Shown: piece by piece, positions 1 to 7,616 of the stretch
Numbering within the stretch: the stretch's first letter is position 1
Layout of the letters: every line of letters begins with the position of its first letter
Origin: Chitinophaga pinensis
GTDB taxonomy: Bacteria > Bacteroidota > Bacteroidia > Chitinophagales > Chitinophagaceae
Assembly (NCBI GenBank): GCA_902167325.1
Contig: LR632930.1
Span: 4,402,001 to 4,466,000 of the forward strand
Direction: 5' to 3'
Length of the DNA stretch: 64,000 nucleotides
Notes under the pieces: model-generated
Told to the model about the DNA's origin: nothing
Databases searched by the model: none
The model's input: the letters and a program-made list of their open reading frames with translations, nothing else
Position numbers and translations under genes: made by a program

Positions 1-686
1 ATTGTCATGATATATCGCCAGAACCACTTGGTATACAATACGTTCTTCTTATTCTCCGCTGCTTTGAATATATCTTCCGCCACTTCTGCAGGCTGGGCCG
101 TGAGCAGGGGCGGGAGGGTAAGGTGCTCCGTCATTTGCGTGGCCACGAAGCCCGGCTCCACGGTCATTACATGCACCCCGGAATGCCAGAGGCGGTTACG
201 CAAACCGGAAAGGTACGCCGTGAAGCCTGCTTTGGCACTGCCGTAGAGATAATTGCTCATCCGGCCACGGTCGCCCGCTACGGAGCTGATGCCGATAATG
301 GTACCTGTACCACGGGCTGCCATGCTTTCTGCAGCAATATTGAGGATGGACACGGCGCCGGTGTAATTGGTATTTATTATGCGGGAAGCCTCATTCCAGT
401 CCTGCTGCCCCTTTTCCTGATCACCGAGGTAGCCGAATACACAGATAACGATATCGGGCGGGGTGGGGAGCGACTGGTAAAAAGCGGCGTGGGATTCGAA
501 GTTGAGGGCATCGAAAGCGTGTACGGTAGCCGCGATCCTGTGGCGGATGCGCAGGTCCTGCTCAAGGGGGCGCAGCTGTTGGGGGTTACGGGCTGCTAAC
601 TGAATGGTGTGACCGGCGGCTGCATAGCGGCGGGCAAGGGCTACGGCCATATCGGAGCCGGCGCCAAGAATGAGTACGGTAGGCAT
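1..686 (-). CDS. SDR-family reductase, DprE2-like (3' end outside window)
   Basis: A short-chain dehydrogenase/reductase of which the first 228 codons are visible; the reading frame runs off the left edge. The N-terminus has a Rossmann nucleotide-binding turn (GAGSDMA, residues 8-14), followed by NYTG near 107-110, a serine pair at 134-135 and the catalytic YGSAK (Tyr148, Lys152). The ATG lies 22 bp downstream of the DprE1-like gene on the same strand, and the UbiA-like gene is upstream of both. That order matches the decaprenylphosphoryl-ribose to -arabinose epimerisation genes of mycobacteria, where DprE2 reduces the keto intermediate made by DprE1. By sequence alone it could be any SDR; the DprE2 assignment rests on context. 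Confidence 0.8.
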   Translation of the reverse strand, partial: MPTVLILGAGSDMAVALARRYAAAGHTIQLAARNPQQLRPLEQDLRIRHRIAATVHAFDALNFESHAAFYQSLPTPPDIVICVFGYLGDQEKGQQDWNEASRIINTNYTGAVSILNIAAESMAARGTGTIIGISSVAGDRGRMSNYLYGSAKAGFTAYLSGLRNRLWHSGVHVMTVEPGFVATQMTEHLTLPPLLTAQPAEVAEDIFKAAENKKNVLYTKWFWRYIMT

Positions 687-708
687 ATCGTTCGTATCGG
701 GTCTGCTA

Positions 709-2055
709 TTACCCGGCGTTGTTTGATGCGAATTGAAAATTAAGCCTGTCTGACTGTGCGGAACGGAATTTACCTTCCGGGTTCCATTCCTTTACGATCT
801 CCTGAAAACGCTGTGCATTAGGGTAACTGTCCCAGAAAACGCGCTCCTGCATCCGTGCATCCTTTGTGAGGTAGAGGCGGCCGCCGTATTCCAGCACCAG
901 CGCATCCAGCTCATCGAGGAAAGGGAAAAGCCCTTTGCGCACGGGGAAGTCGAGCGCCAGCGTATAACCTTCCATGGGGAAAGATATGAGATCATCCTGC
1001 GGCCCGAATGTTTTCAGTACGGCGAGGAAAGAACCCCATCCTTTATCACTGATCTTTTTCAGAATAGCCACCAGCCCGTCCTTCTTATCCATCGGCAATA
1101 CGAACTGGTATTGCACGAAGCCATCTTTCCCATAACCGCGGTTCCAGTGAAGGATGGCATCCAGCGGGTAAAAGAAAGGCTCATACGGCACTACGTTCTC
1201 GATCACCCGTTTGGTGTTCTTGGCGTAATAAAGAGCGTTAAACAGTTTAACCGTGAAGTTATTGAGTACAAAGCCGGGCAGGTTGAAAGGGAGCGTGAGC
1301 TTCATTTTATTGGGTAACGTAAGGGGTGCCTGCGCGGCTTTGGCATTCAGCTCCTGCCTGGTAGCGTGTTCGCCAACGATGAGGATGCTCCGGCCAAAGG
1401 AATCGCCTTTCTGCAGGCAATCGATCCAGGCCATGGAGTACGTATAATGTTTGTGTTCTTCGAACAGCCGAATTACTTCGTCGAGATTCTTTGCTTTGAT
1501 CTGCTTTTGCGCGATGTAGGCCGTTTCAATCTTCTTCAGCCTGAACTTCACGGTGGTGATTACACCGGTAAGGCCCATACCGCCACAGGTAGCCCAGTAG
1601 AGGTCGGTTTCCGTTTCGGGGGAGCAGGTTACCATTCCCTTGCCGGTCAGCACATTCATGGAAATGATATGATTACTGAAGCTGCCTTCGGAGTGGTGGT
1701 TTTTACCATGTACATCCGATGCCACGGCGCCGCCGATGGTGATAAACTTGGTACCCGGAGTAACGGGCAGGAACCAGCCGCGGGGAACGATGATGTCGAG
1801 GATCTGATCGAGCGTGAGGCCCGACTGGCATTCGAACACACCATTCTCTTCATCGAACCCGATGGCTTTATCGAAACGCAGGGTGGATATGCTGTGCTCT
1901 CCGAGCGACGCATCACCGTAACAACGGCCATTTCCACGCGCAATGATATGATCGTTGGCGTTAACGTACTGCAACAGTTGATCCTCAGAAGCGAAGGATA
2001 CTTCATCACAGTCTAAAGCGGGATAATTGCCCCAGTTTGCTATGCTTTTTCGCAT
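709..2055 (-). CDS. FAD-dependent oxidoreductase, DprE1-like (polyprenylphosphoryl-ribose 2'-oxidase)
   Basis: 448 aa flavoprotein of the FAD_binding_4 (vanillyl-alcohol oxidase) type. The N-terminal FAD domain shows RGNGRCYGDAS (40-50) and PGTKFITIGGA followed by DVHGKNHH (about 100-121), closely resembling mycobacterial DprE1, including the conserved histidine (His116). The C-terminal segment has GRLYLTKDAR, with Lys398 aligning to the DprE1 catalytic-site lysine. DprE1 oxidises the 2'-OH of polyprenylphosphoryl-ribose as the first half of the epimerisation to arabinose. The start ATG overlaps the stop of the UbiA-like gene by one base (TAATG), so the two are probably translationally coupled. 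Where Mycobacterium tuberculosis has Cys387, this protein has Ala367. Confidence 0.85.
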   Translation of the reverse strand: MRKSIANWGNYPALDCDEVSFASEDQLLQYVNANDHIIARGNGRCYGDASLGEHSISTLRFDKAIGFDEENGVFECQSGLTLDQILDIIVPRGWFLPVTPGTKFITIGGAVASDVHGKNHHSEGSFSNHIISMNVLTGKGMVTCSPETETDLYWATCGGMGLTGVITTVKFRLKKIETAYIAQKQIKAKNLDEVIRLFEEHKHYTYSMAWIDCLQKGDSFGRSILIVGEHATRQELNAKAAQAPLTLPNKMKLTLPFNLPGFVLNNFTVKLFNALYYAKNTKRVIENVVPYEPFFYPLDAILHWNRGYGKDGFVQYQFVLPMDKKDGLVAILKKISDKGWGSFLAVLKTFGPQDDLISFPMEGYTLALDFPVRKGLFPFLDELDALVLEYGGRLYLTKDARMQERVFWDSYPNAQRFQEIVKEWNPEGKFRSAQSDRLNFQFASNNAG

Positions 2056-2954
2056 TATTCAAAAAAACTTTTATTCGTCGGTAAATAAATGATCACATAA
2101 AAGCTGAGGATCCACAGGAGAATGGTCAATTGAATAAAGCGGTCTTTGTATAGGATTTTGGTGGGAGAACCTGTGTCGTTATCGACATAAGTTATTTGCA
2201 AATATCGTAATAATCCGGCAATAACAAAAATGCTGGTATAGTACAGGCGGTAGGTTTTGAAGTGGATCATCGTACCCGGGCTCATGGTATACATCAGGTA
2301 CGAAACAATGATCACCGCAGAAACCAGTGCCAGCGAGGCATTCAGGAAGTCGAGGTTATAACCTTTGGAAGCTTTGCGCATATCTTTCCCGGACTGTAGT
2401 TTAAGCAGCACATCATCTCTCCGTTTGGCAATGGCCATAAATACTGCCAGCAGGAACACCATGATGTTCAGCCATTCCGATGTAGCCACATCTCCCGCAA
2501 CACCACCGGCTTTCACACGGAGCACAAACCCCGCAGCCAGAATAAGGATATCGAGAATGGATACGTTTTTAAGGCCGAAGGAATAAGCGAGGTTCAGGAG
2601 GAAGTAGATCCCCAGTACGAACATGAACTTGAAACTGATGAGATACGCCCCCGCAAAACCCAGCACCATCGCCAATACGAATACTGCCAGTCCGGCTGCG
2701 GGAGACACGGCCCCGGAAGCTAACGGACGGTTCTTTTTCTCGGGATGCGCCCTGTCTGCCTCAATATCTTTATAATCATTGATGACATAGATACTGCTGG
2801 CAACCAGTGAGAAACAGCAGAAGGCCAGGGCAAGGACCTGGAGTTTTTCCACGTCGAAAATCTCGCCGGCGAAGAACAGAGGTATGAAAAGGAAAAGATT
2901 TTTGGCCCAGTGTTTTGGCCGCAGTAGTTTCAAGTATTGCACGGGGATAGACAA
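2055..2954 (-). CDS. UbiA-family prenyltransferase, probable polyprenyl-phosphate phosphoribosyltransferase
   Basis: 299 aa integral membrane protein with about eight hydrophobic segments. It carries the UbiA aspartate motif as ND..D...DR (Asn59, Asp60, Asp63, Asp67), followed by HPEKKNRPLASG, which is typical of the DPPR-synthase branch (Rv3806c-like) rather than of ubiquinone or menaquinone UbiA/MenA. That branch transfers 5-phosphoribose from PRPP to a polyprenyl phosphate. The only in-frame start near the expected N-terminus is TTG (2952-2954); the next candidate is GTG four codons in. It is the first gene of a three-gene leftward operon with the DprE1- and DprE2-like genes. Confidence 0.82.
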   Translation of the reverse strand: MSIPVQYLKLLRPKHWAKNLFLFIPLFFAGEIFDVEKLQVLALAFCCFSLVASSIYVINDYKDIEADRAHPEKKNRPLASGAVSPAAGLAVFVLAMVLGFAGAYLISFKFMFVLGIYFLLNLAYSFGLKNVSILDILILAAGFVLRVKAGGVAGDVATSEWLNIMVFLLAVFMAIAKRRDDVLLKLQSGKDMRKASKGYNLDFLNASLALVSAVIIVSYLMYTMSPGTMIHFKTYRLYYTSIFVIAGLLRYLQITYVDNDTGSPTKILYKDRFIQLTILLWILSFYVIIYLPTNKSFFE

Positions 2955-3057
2955 TTAACAAGGCGTAAAATACAATGTTTATCAGGAAATGTCGCTAGTT
3001 TTGCTGGTTTAAATTAAAGTTACGGTATATTACCTTTACCCAGAAACAATCCCATAC

Positions 3058-4677
3058 ATGGCCAATCCCTTCCTGACCCCACGCCGGGCGCTGGTATTAG
3101 AATGTCTCATGATTATTGCACTGGCCTGCGTGCCACTGTTTGCCACATTCCCTTACCGGGTAAACATCTTCCTGTCGTGGGAAGGGGCGTACCGCCTGTC
3201 AGAAGGCCAGGTGCCTTACCGTGATTTCGGATTGCCGCTGGGCTTCGGGTTCTGGCTGGTTCCCGCTCTTTTCTTTAAACTGTTCGGGCCAGCCCTCATC
3301 TCCCTCGTGAAAGCACAGGTATTCCTCAATATCGTGGGGGGCCTCAGTTTCAGGTACATTATGAAGCAAATGCGTGTGCCCACTGCCGTCAGGGTACTGG
3401 CCGTGCTTGTTTTCATCCTGTCTTATTCCTTCGTTAACTTCTGGCCCTGGTATAATAATACCGTTATCATTTACCAGCTTGCAGGCCTTGCATTCCTGTT
3501 ACGCGGCCTCGAAAGCGGCCGCTGGAAGTGGCCGGCGCTCTTCCTCGCCGGTGCCTTTACTTTCCTCAGCTTCTTCACGAAGCAGGACGGGGGAGGACTG
3601 GCCATGCTTTTGGCGCTTGCCCTGCTGGGATATCATACCCTCAATACCCGCCGCTGGCAGGAGCTGGCCGGCTTCCTCGGCAGCTATATACTCGTAGCCT
3701 GTATTTTCATCGTTCCCTTCCTCAGCCATGGTTTCGGATACTGGTTTAACCACGGGCAGCCTCCGCACTCATCGCGCCTGTCGTTCATGGATATCATCGA
3801 AGTACTCCTCATCGAAACACAATGGATCAAGTTCTACTTCGTGCTCGTCGTAATACTGATGATCCCGGCGCTGAAGGCCCCGCGTGCCTTGTGGCAGAAC
3901 CGCGGACTGATGCTCTTCTTCCTCCTTACCATCGGCATCCTCGTGGAAGCAGCACTGTTCCAGGTAACAAGCTATACGCCTCCCGATAACAATATCTTCT
4001 TCCACGGCTTCGCCATCGCGTTCATCCTTACCCGGTTGTATGATCTTACAACAGTACGGTTCGATGAATGGAAGCCCTTCTTCGCCGCGGCCGCCGTGGT
4101 ATTGCTCTGGTGGTCTGCCAGCTACTTCAAATACATTTCCCGCATCCTGTACCAGCTGAACCCGCCAGTGGCCACGGCTCCTGTACCCGGTGGAGAGAAC
4201 GTGGTGAACAGGCATAATTTCATGGTGAGCCTCGATACAACGGATGTTCCCACCAGCGAATGGACCTTCTCATCCCTCCCGGAATTCCGCAAGATATATA
4301 TGCCGCCTTCCACCGTGGCGGGCATCGACCGTATCATGGCGCTCCCTGAGGTAAAGAAAGGCAAGGATGCCAAAGTGCTGAACCTCACGGAACTCACCCC
4401 GCTGGACCACGCTATAGGCTACACGCAGGAAACCGGTCACAACATCCCGCTCTGGCACCACCTTGGTGTTGGTATGTTTAATGCGCAGCTGGAAGAATAC
4501 GTGCAGAAGGTGCGCAGCAAACATTATGATCTCGTTATTTATGAATATGCACCAACGCTGAACAACTTCTTCCCCTGGGCGCTGCGCACCGAGCTGCAGC
4601 AGCATTACCGCCAGATAGATTCGTTCCACGCTCCGCGCAGGCCTACCAATGCCATGATCGAAGTATTTGTAAGGTAA
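3058..4677 (+). CDS. GT-C type membrane glycosyltransferase
   Basis: 539 aa protein. About ten hydrophobic segments occupy residues 12-350, followed by a soluble C-terminal part. The first periplasmic loop has an acidic signature, WEGAYRLSEGQVPYRDF (Glu42, Asp56), as expected of GT-C enzymes that use polyprenyl-phosphate sugars, such as the GT39/ArnT and arabinofuranosyltransferase relatives. It is divergent from the UbiA/DprE1/DprE2-like operon across a 103-bp gap, which makes it a good candidate for the transferase that uses the lipid-linked pentose made by that operon. The acceptor is unknown. No signal peptide is apparent apart from the first membrane helix. Family membership is fairly secure; the substrate is inference. 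Confidence 0.65.
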   Translation: MANPFLTPRRALVLECLMIIALACVPLFATFPYRVNIFLSWEGAYRLSEGQVPYRDFGLPLGFGFWLVPALFFKLFGPALISLVKAQVFLNIVGGLSFRYIMKQMRVPTAVRVLAVLVFILSYSFVNFWPWYNNTVIIYQLAGLAFLLRGLESGRWKWPALFLAGAFTFLSFFTKQDGGGLAMLLALALLGYHTLNTRRWQELAGFLGSYILVACIFIVPFLSHGFGYWFNHGQPPHSSRLSFMDIIEVLLIETQWIKFYFVLVVILMIPALKAPRALWQNRGLMLFFLLTIGILVEAALFQVTSYTPPDNNIFFHGFAIAFILTRLYDLTTVRFDEWKPFFAAAAVVLLWWSASYFKYISRILYQLNPPVATAPVPGGENVVNRHNFMVSLDTTDVPTSEWTFSSLPEFRKIYMPPSTVAGIDRIMALPEVKKGKDAKVLNLTELTPLDHAIGYTQETGHNIPLWHHLGVGMFNAQLEEYVQKVRSKHYDLVIYEYAPTLNNFFPWALRTELQQHYRQIDSFHAPRRPTNAMIEVFVR

Positions 4678-4688
4678 GGGCAGAAGTG

Positions 4689-4696
4689 TAGCTTTG
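4689..4696 (+). promoter_or_regulatory. -7 promoter box TAGCTTTG before the EamA gene
   Basis: Matches the Bacteroidota -7 consensus TAnnTTTG and lies 27 bp before the ATG at 4724. A perfect 6-bp hairpin (GCCGGG, loop TATG, CCCGGC; 4700-4715) follows directly, so it would form in the 5' leader just ahead of the start codon. Confidence 0.45.
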
Positions 4697-4723
4697 CGTG
4701 CCGGGTATGCCCGGCCATAAACC

Positions 4724-5629
4724 ATGCAACAACGTTCTAATAAGTCCAGGCTCATACTGGCGCTTTGTCTCGTATACGTACTGTGGGGCTCCACTTACCT
4801 TGGCGTAAAGATCGCTACGGAAGTGCTGCCGCCCTTCCTGCTGTCGGTCCTCCGCTTCATTCTGGCCGGGAGCCTCATGCTGGGCATAGGGTTCGCGGTG
4901 GAAAAGAAGCGCCCCACGCTCATCCAGTGGCGCAATGCCGCTATCATAGGCGTACTGCTGATAGGGCTGGGCAACAGCTCCGTGGCTTTTGCCCTGGCAT
5001 ACATGCCATCCAGCCTCGTGGCCTTGTTCATTGCCGCCCTGCCGGCATGGTTCATTGGATTAGACTGGCTGTTCTTCAGTAAAAAGAAGCCCTCTGCACT
5101 AACGCTCTGTGGGCTTGCCCTTGGGTTTGCGGGTCTCTTCTGCATCTTTGACCCGTTTTACCTGATGCACCCCGATAATGTGGTGCGTGATTACCCGCTA
5201 TGGCCCATTGCCGTACTTACTGCCGGCTCCATCGCCTGGGCATACGGCTCCCTGCTCAGCCCCCGGCTGGATACACCGCCACAGCTGACCTCCTCCGGCA
5301 TCCAGATGCTGTCGGGCATCGTAGTGACCGGGATACTGAGTGTAATTTTCGAACAAAAAGACTGGCATACGCTGGGAGAGATGACCAGCCGTACCTGGCT
5401 GGCGATAGGATACCTCGTGGTATTTGGCTCACTGGTGGGGTATACAGCCTTTAGCTGGCTGGTGAATAACGCACCGCCGCAGGTTTCCGCTACTTATGCT
5501 TATGTAAACCCCGTAGTGGCAGTGTTCCTCGGCTGGGTATTCCTCGATGAAACACTGGCCCCTCATGCTATGGCCGGATCGGCTGTTGTAATTGCAGGGG
5601 TGGTGCTGATGACGACCCGGAAGAAGTGA
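4724..5629 (+). CDS. EamA/DMT-family transporter
   Basis: 301 aa protein with ten predicted membrane helices arranged as two EamA repeats (about residues 8-140 and 155-298). The first repeat opens with the typical YVLWGSTYLGVK and the second ends with VNPVVAVFLGWVFLDE, the usual drug/metabolite transporter signature. It is likely an inner-membrane exporter of metabolites or amino acids; the substrate cannot be read from sequence. The gene has its own promoter box at 4689 and ends one base before the convergent mgtC-like gene, so the two stop codons abut with no intergenic terminator. Confidence 0.85.
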   Translation: MQQRSNKSRLILALCLVYVLWGSTYLGVKIATEVLPPFLLSVLRFILAGSLMLGIGFAVEKKRPTLIQWRNAAIIGVLLIGLGNSSVAFALAYMPSSLVALFIAALPAWFIGLDWLFFSKKKPSALTLCGLALGFAGLFCIFDPFYLMHPDNVVRDYPLWPIAVLTAGSIAWAYGSLLSPRLDTPPQLTSSGIQMLSGIVVTGILSVIFEQKDWHTLGEMTSRTWLAIGYLVVFGSLVGYTAFSWLVNNAPPQVSATYAYVNPVVAVFLGWVFLDETLAPHAMAGSAVVIAGVVLMTTRKK

Positions 5630-6304
5630 TTATTTCGCCGGCTCCACTTCAAACCGGATCACATCCCGGTGTGCGAGGAGTGCATCGTTCATGGCTTTCA
5701 GATGAGCCGTGGAACCGGTGAGTTCATATTTACCTTCATATACGATCCGCCCGGTTTCCTTTTCAGTGGATTTGGTAGTGGAAATAGCCAATGCCTTCAG
5801 GCTGAACGACCGGAAGAGGGCATCTATCGCCTCCGGGCTAAGAGTGTTTTCAGAGTATTGGATGGCATAGTACTGTCTTTCCCGGTTGCTGCTGATGAAC
5901 CTTTCTGCGTAAGAAAATCCCCATAACGTAAATAAAGTGAAGAACACGGCAAAGGCCGCGAGGTCGTATTTGCCTATGCCAATGGCCATGCCGATGGCGG
6001 CGGAGATCCAGATAACGGCGGCGGTAGTGATCCCATCTATGGTAAACCCGCCCCGGAAAATAACCCCGGCACCAATGAAGCCCACGCCGGTGAGGATGTT
6101 GGAGGCGATACGATCGCCCGACTGCATGCCCCCGAAATGTATGCTGAGCATACTGAAGAGTGCGGAACTCATACAAATAAGGGTAATGGTGCGCACCCCG
6201 GCCGCTTTGCGCTGTATTTCCCTTTCCAGCCCCAGGAAGAACCCTGCCAGCATGGCAACAGCCAGTTTAATGATCATCGGGAATTCTATATGCAGTTCGC
6301 TCAT
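5630..6304 (-). CDS. MgtC/SapB-family membrane protein
   Basis: 224 aa. The N-terminal 140 residues are the hydrophobic MgtC/SapB domain, with the conserved GLERE..RKAAGVRT region (about 25-39), then GVGFIGAGVIFR and GITTAAVIW. The C-terminal 80 residues form a soluble ACT-like domain, as in full-length MgtC proteins. The family is linked to magnesium limitation, acid tolerance and modulation of membrane ATPase activity in other bacteria; its role here is unknown. It follows the small Rof-like gene by 6 bp on the same strand, so the two are probably one operon. Confidence 0.85.
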   Translation of the reverse strand: MSELHIEFPMIIKLAVAMLAGFFLGLEREIQRKAAGVRTITLICMSSALFSMLSIHFGGMQSGDRIASNILTGVGFIGAGVIFRGGFTIDGITTAAVIWISAAIGMAIGIGKYDLAAFAVFFTLFTLWGFSYAERFISSNRERQYYAIQYSENTLSPEAIDALFRSFSLKALAISTTKSTEKETGRIVYEGKYELTGSTAHLKAMNDALLAHRDVIRFEVEPAK

Positions 6305-6310
6305 ACGCTT

Positions 6311-6565
6311 TTAACAGGTTTTGGGTACGGGGAGGTGGTTGACGGCTATGAGGCGGTCCAGCCGCAGCTCCCTACCGGCCTCCGTCAGCAAAAACTCTGC
6401 CTTGTTACGGACATAGAGGTCGCGGATAACGGCTGTTTCTATATGGGGCTGCCCGGACTCGTCGAGGTATTCGAGGATTACCGGCTCATGGAGGGTGGCC
6501 CAGGCTTCGAGGCGGTCGTAATAGTTACAATCTATGGGCTGATAGGAAGGATTTTGGGAATCCAT
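6311..6565 (-). CDS. Rof-like Rho-binding antiterminator
   Basis: 84 aa protein resembling Rof/YaeO. It begins YQPIDCNYYDRLEAWATL and has DLYVRNKAEFLL followed by RELRLDRLIAVNH, the pattern of this small beta-barrel family. E. coli Rof binds Rho and blocks RNA loading, reducing Rho-dependent termination. The gene reads away from purC and shares its upstream region with it, and is probably cotranscribed with the mgtC-like gene 6 bp downstream. Mg-related genes are classic targets of Rho-dependent control in enterobacteria, but a functional link here is only a suggestion. Confidence 0.65.
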   Translation of the reverse strand: MDSQNPSYQPIDCNYYDRLEAWATLHEPVILEYLDESGQPHIETAVIRDLYVRNKAEFLLTEAGRELRLDRLIAVNHLPVPKTC

Positions 6566-6599
6566 AAAAAAAGCTTTGATTTTTTAATGCCGGCTGGCC

Positions 6600-6607
6600 T
6601 ATTTTTG
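6600..6607 (+). promoter_or_regulatory. -7 promoter box TATTTTTG of purC
   Basis: Matches TAnnTTTG. A TTTG at 6575-6578, 21 bp upstream, fits the -33 element. The start codon of purC is 38 bp downstream. Confidence 0.55.
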
Positions 6608-6645
6608 CAGCTCAGAAAACAGGTAATCTATTAAAATAAACCGGA

Positions 6646-7578
6646 ATGTTAGAATCTGCATTTAAATTTCCTAACCAGACGGCCTTTTACAAAGGTAAGG
6701 TACGGGACGTGTATACCATCGGCGATAAATGGATGGTAATGTTTGTGAGCGACCGTATCTCAGCGTTCGATGTGGTACTGCCCCGCCCGATCCCCTACAA
6801 AGGACAGGTACTGAACCAGATTGCGGCTATTATGCTGGACGCCACCAAAGACATCGTGCCCAACTGGGTTAAATCCGTACCCCTGCCCAGCGCTACCGTG
6901 GGCCTGAAATGCGAAACCTTCCCCGTGGAAATGGTGGTTCGCGGTAACCTCACCGGCCATGCATGGCGCACCTACAAAAGCGGCAAACGTGAACTGTGCG
7001 GTGTAACCATGCCCGATGGCATGAAGGAGAACGATTACTTCGCTTCCCCCATCATTACCCCTACTACCAAAGCCCACGAAGGCCATGACGAAGATATTTC
7101 CCGCGAGGAAATCATCGCGTCCGGACTGGTGAGCAGGGAAGACTACGAAAAGCTGGAGCAATACACCCTCGCCCTGTTCCAACGCGGGCGTGAGCTGGCA
7201 GCTAAACGTGGCCTCATCCTCGTAGATACCAAGTATGAATTCGGCAAGATCGGTGATACCATTTACCTGATCGACGAGATCCATACCCCCGATTCTTCCC
7301 GCTTCTTCTATGCCGAAGGCTACGAAGGAAAACAAAAAGCCGGCGAAGCACAGAAGCAGCTGAGCAAGGAGTTTGTACGCGAATGGCTCATGGAAAACGG
7401 TTTCCAGGGCAAGGAAGGCCAGCAGGTACCGGAAATGACCGACGAGTTCGTTGCCAGCGTAACCAACCGCTACATCGAGCTGTTCGAAAACATCACCGGC
7501 CAGCAGTTTAAGAAAGAAGATGTAAGCAAGGACGATCAGGAAAAGATCATCCTCGAAACCCTCCAGAAACTGGGTTAA
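6646..7578 (+). CDS. purC: Phosphoribosylaminoimidazole-succinocarboxamide synthase
   Basis: 310 aa SAICAR synthase, which joins CAIR and aspartate with ATP in purine biosynthesis. Recognisable segments are GKVRDVYTIGDKWMVMFVSDR near the N-terminus, SPIITPTTKAHEGHDEDIS in the centre (the family's substrate-loop signature), LVDTKYEFGK and IDEIHTPDSSRFF. The length is that of the longer type found in Bacteroidota and yeast rather than the roughly 240-aa E. coli form. It stands alone with its own promoter and a shared bidirectional terminator; purB lies about 39 kb away in this window. Confidence 0.96.
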   Translation: MLESAFKFPNQTAFYKGKVRDVYTIGDKWMVMFVSDRISAFDVVLPRPIPYKGQVLNQIAAIMLDATKDIVPNWVKSVPLPSATVGLKCETFPVEMVVRGNLTGHAWRTYKSGKRELCGVTMPDGMKENDYFASPIITPTTKAHEGHDEDISREEIIASGLVSREDYEKLEQYTLALFQRGRELAAKRGLILVDTKYEFGKIGDTIYLIDEIHTPDSSRFFYAEGYEGKQKAGEAQKQLSKEFVREWLMENGFQGKEGQQVPEMTDEFVASVTNRYIELFENITGQQFKKEDVSKDDQEKIILETLQKLG

Positions 7579-7581
7579 TAA

Positions 7582-7612
7582 AAAAGGGAGCAGCTCAACA
7601 CTGCTCCCTTTT
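7582..7612. terminator. Bidirectional terminator between purC and the DUF418 gene
   Basis: Perfect 12-bp stem AAAAGGGAGCAG / CTGCTCCCTTTT with an 8-nt loop. The A-run on the left and T-run on the right let it serve both convergent genes. Confidence 0.85.
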
Positions 7613-7616
7613 CATT

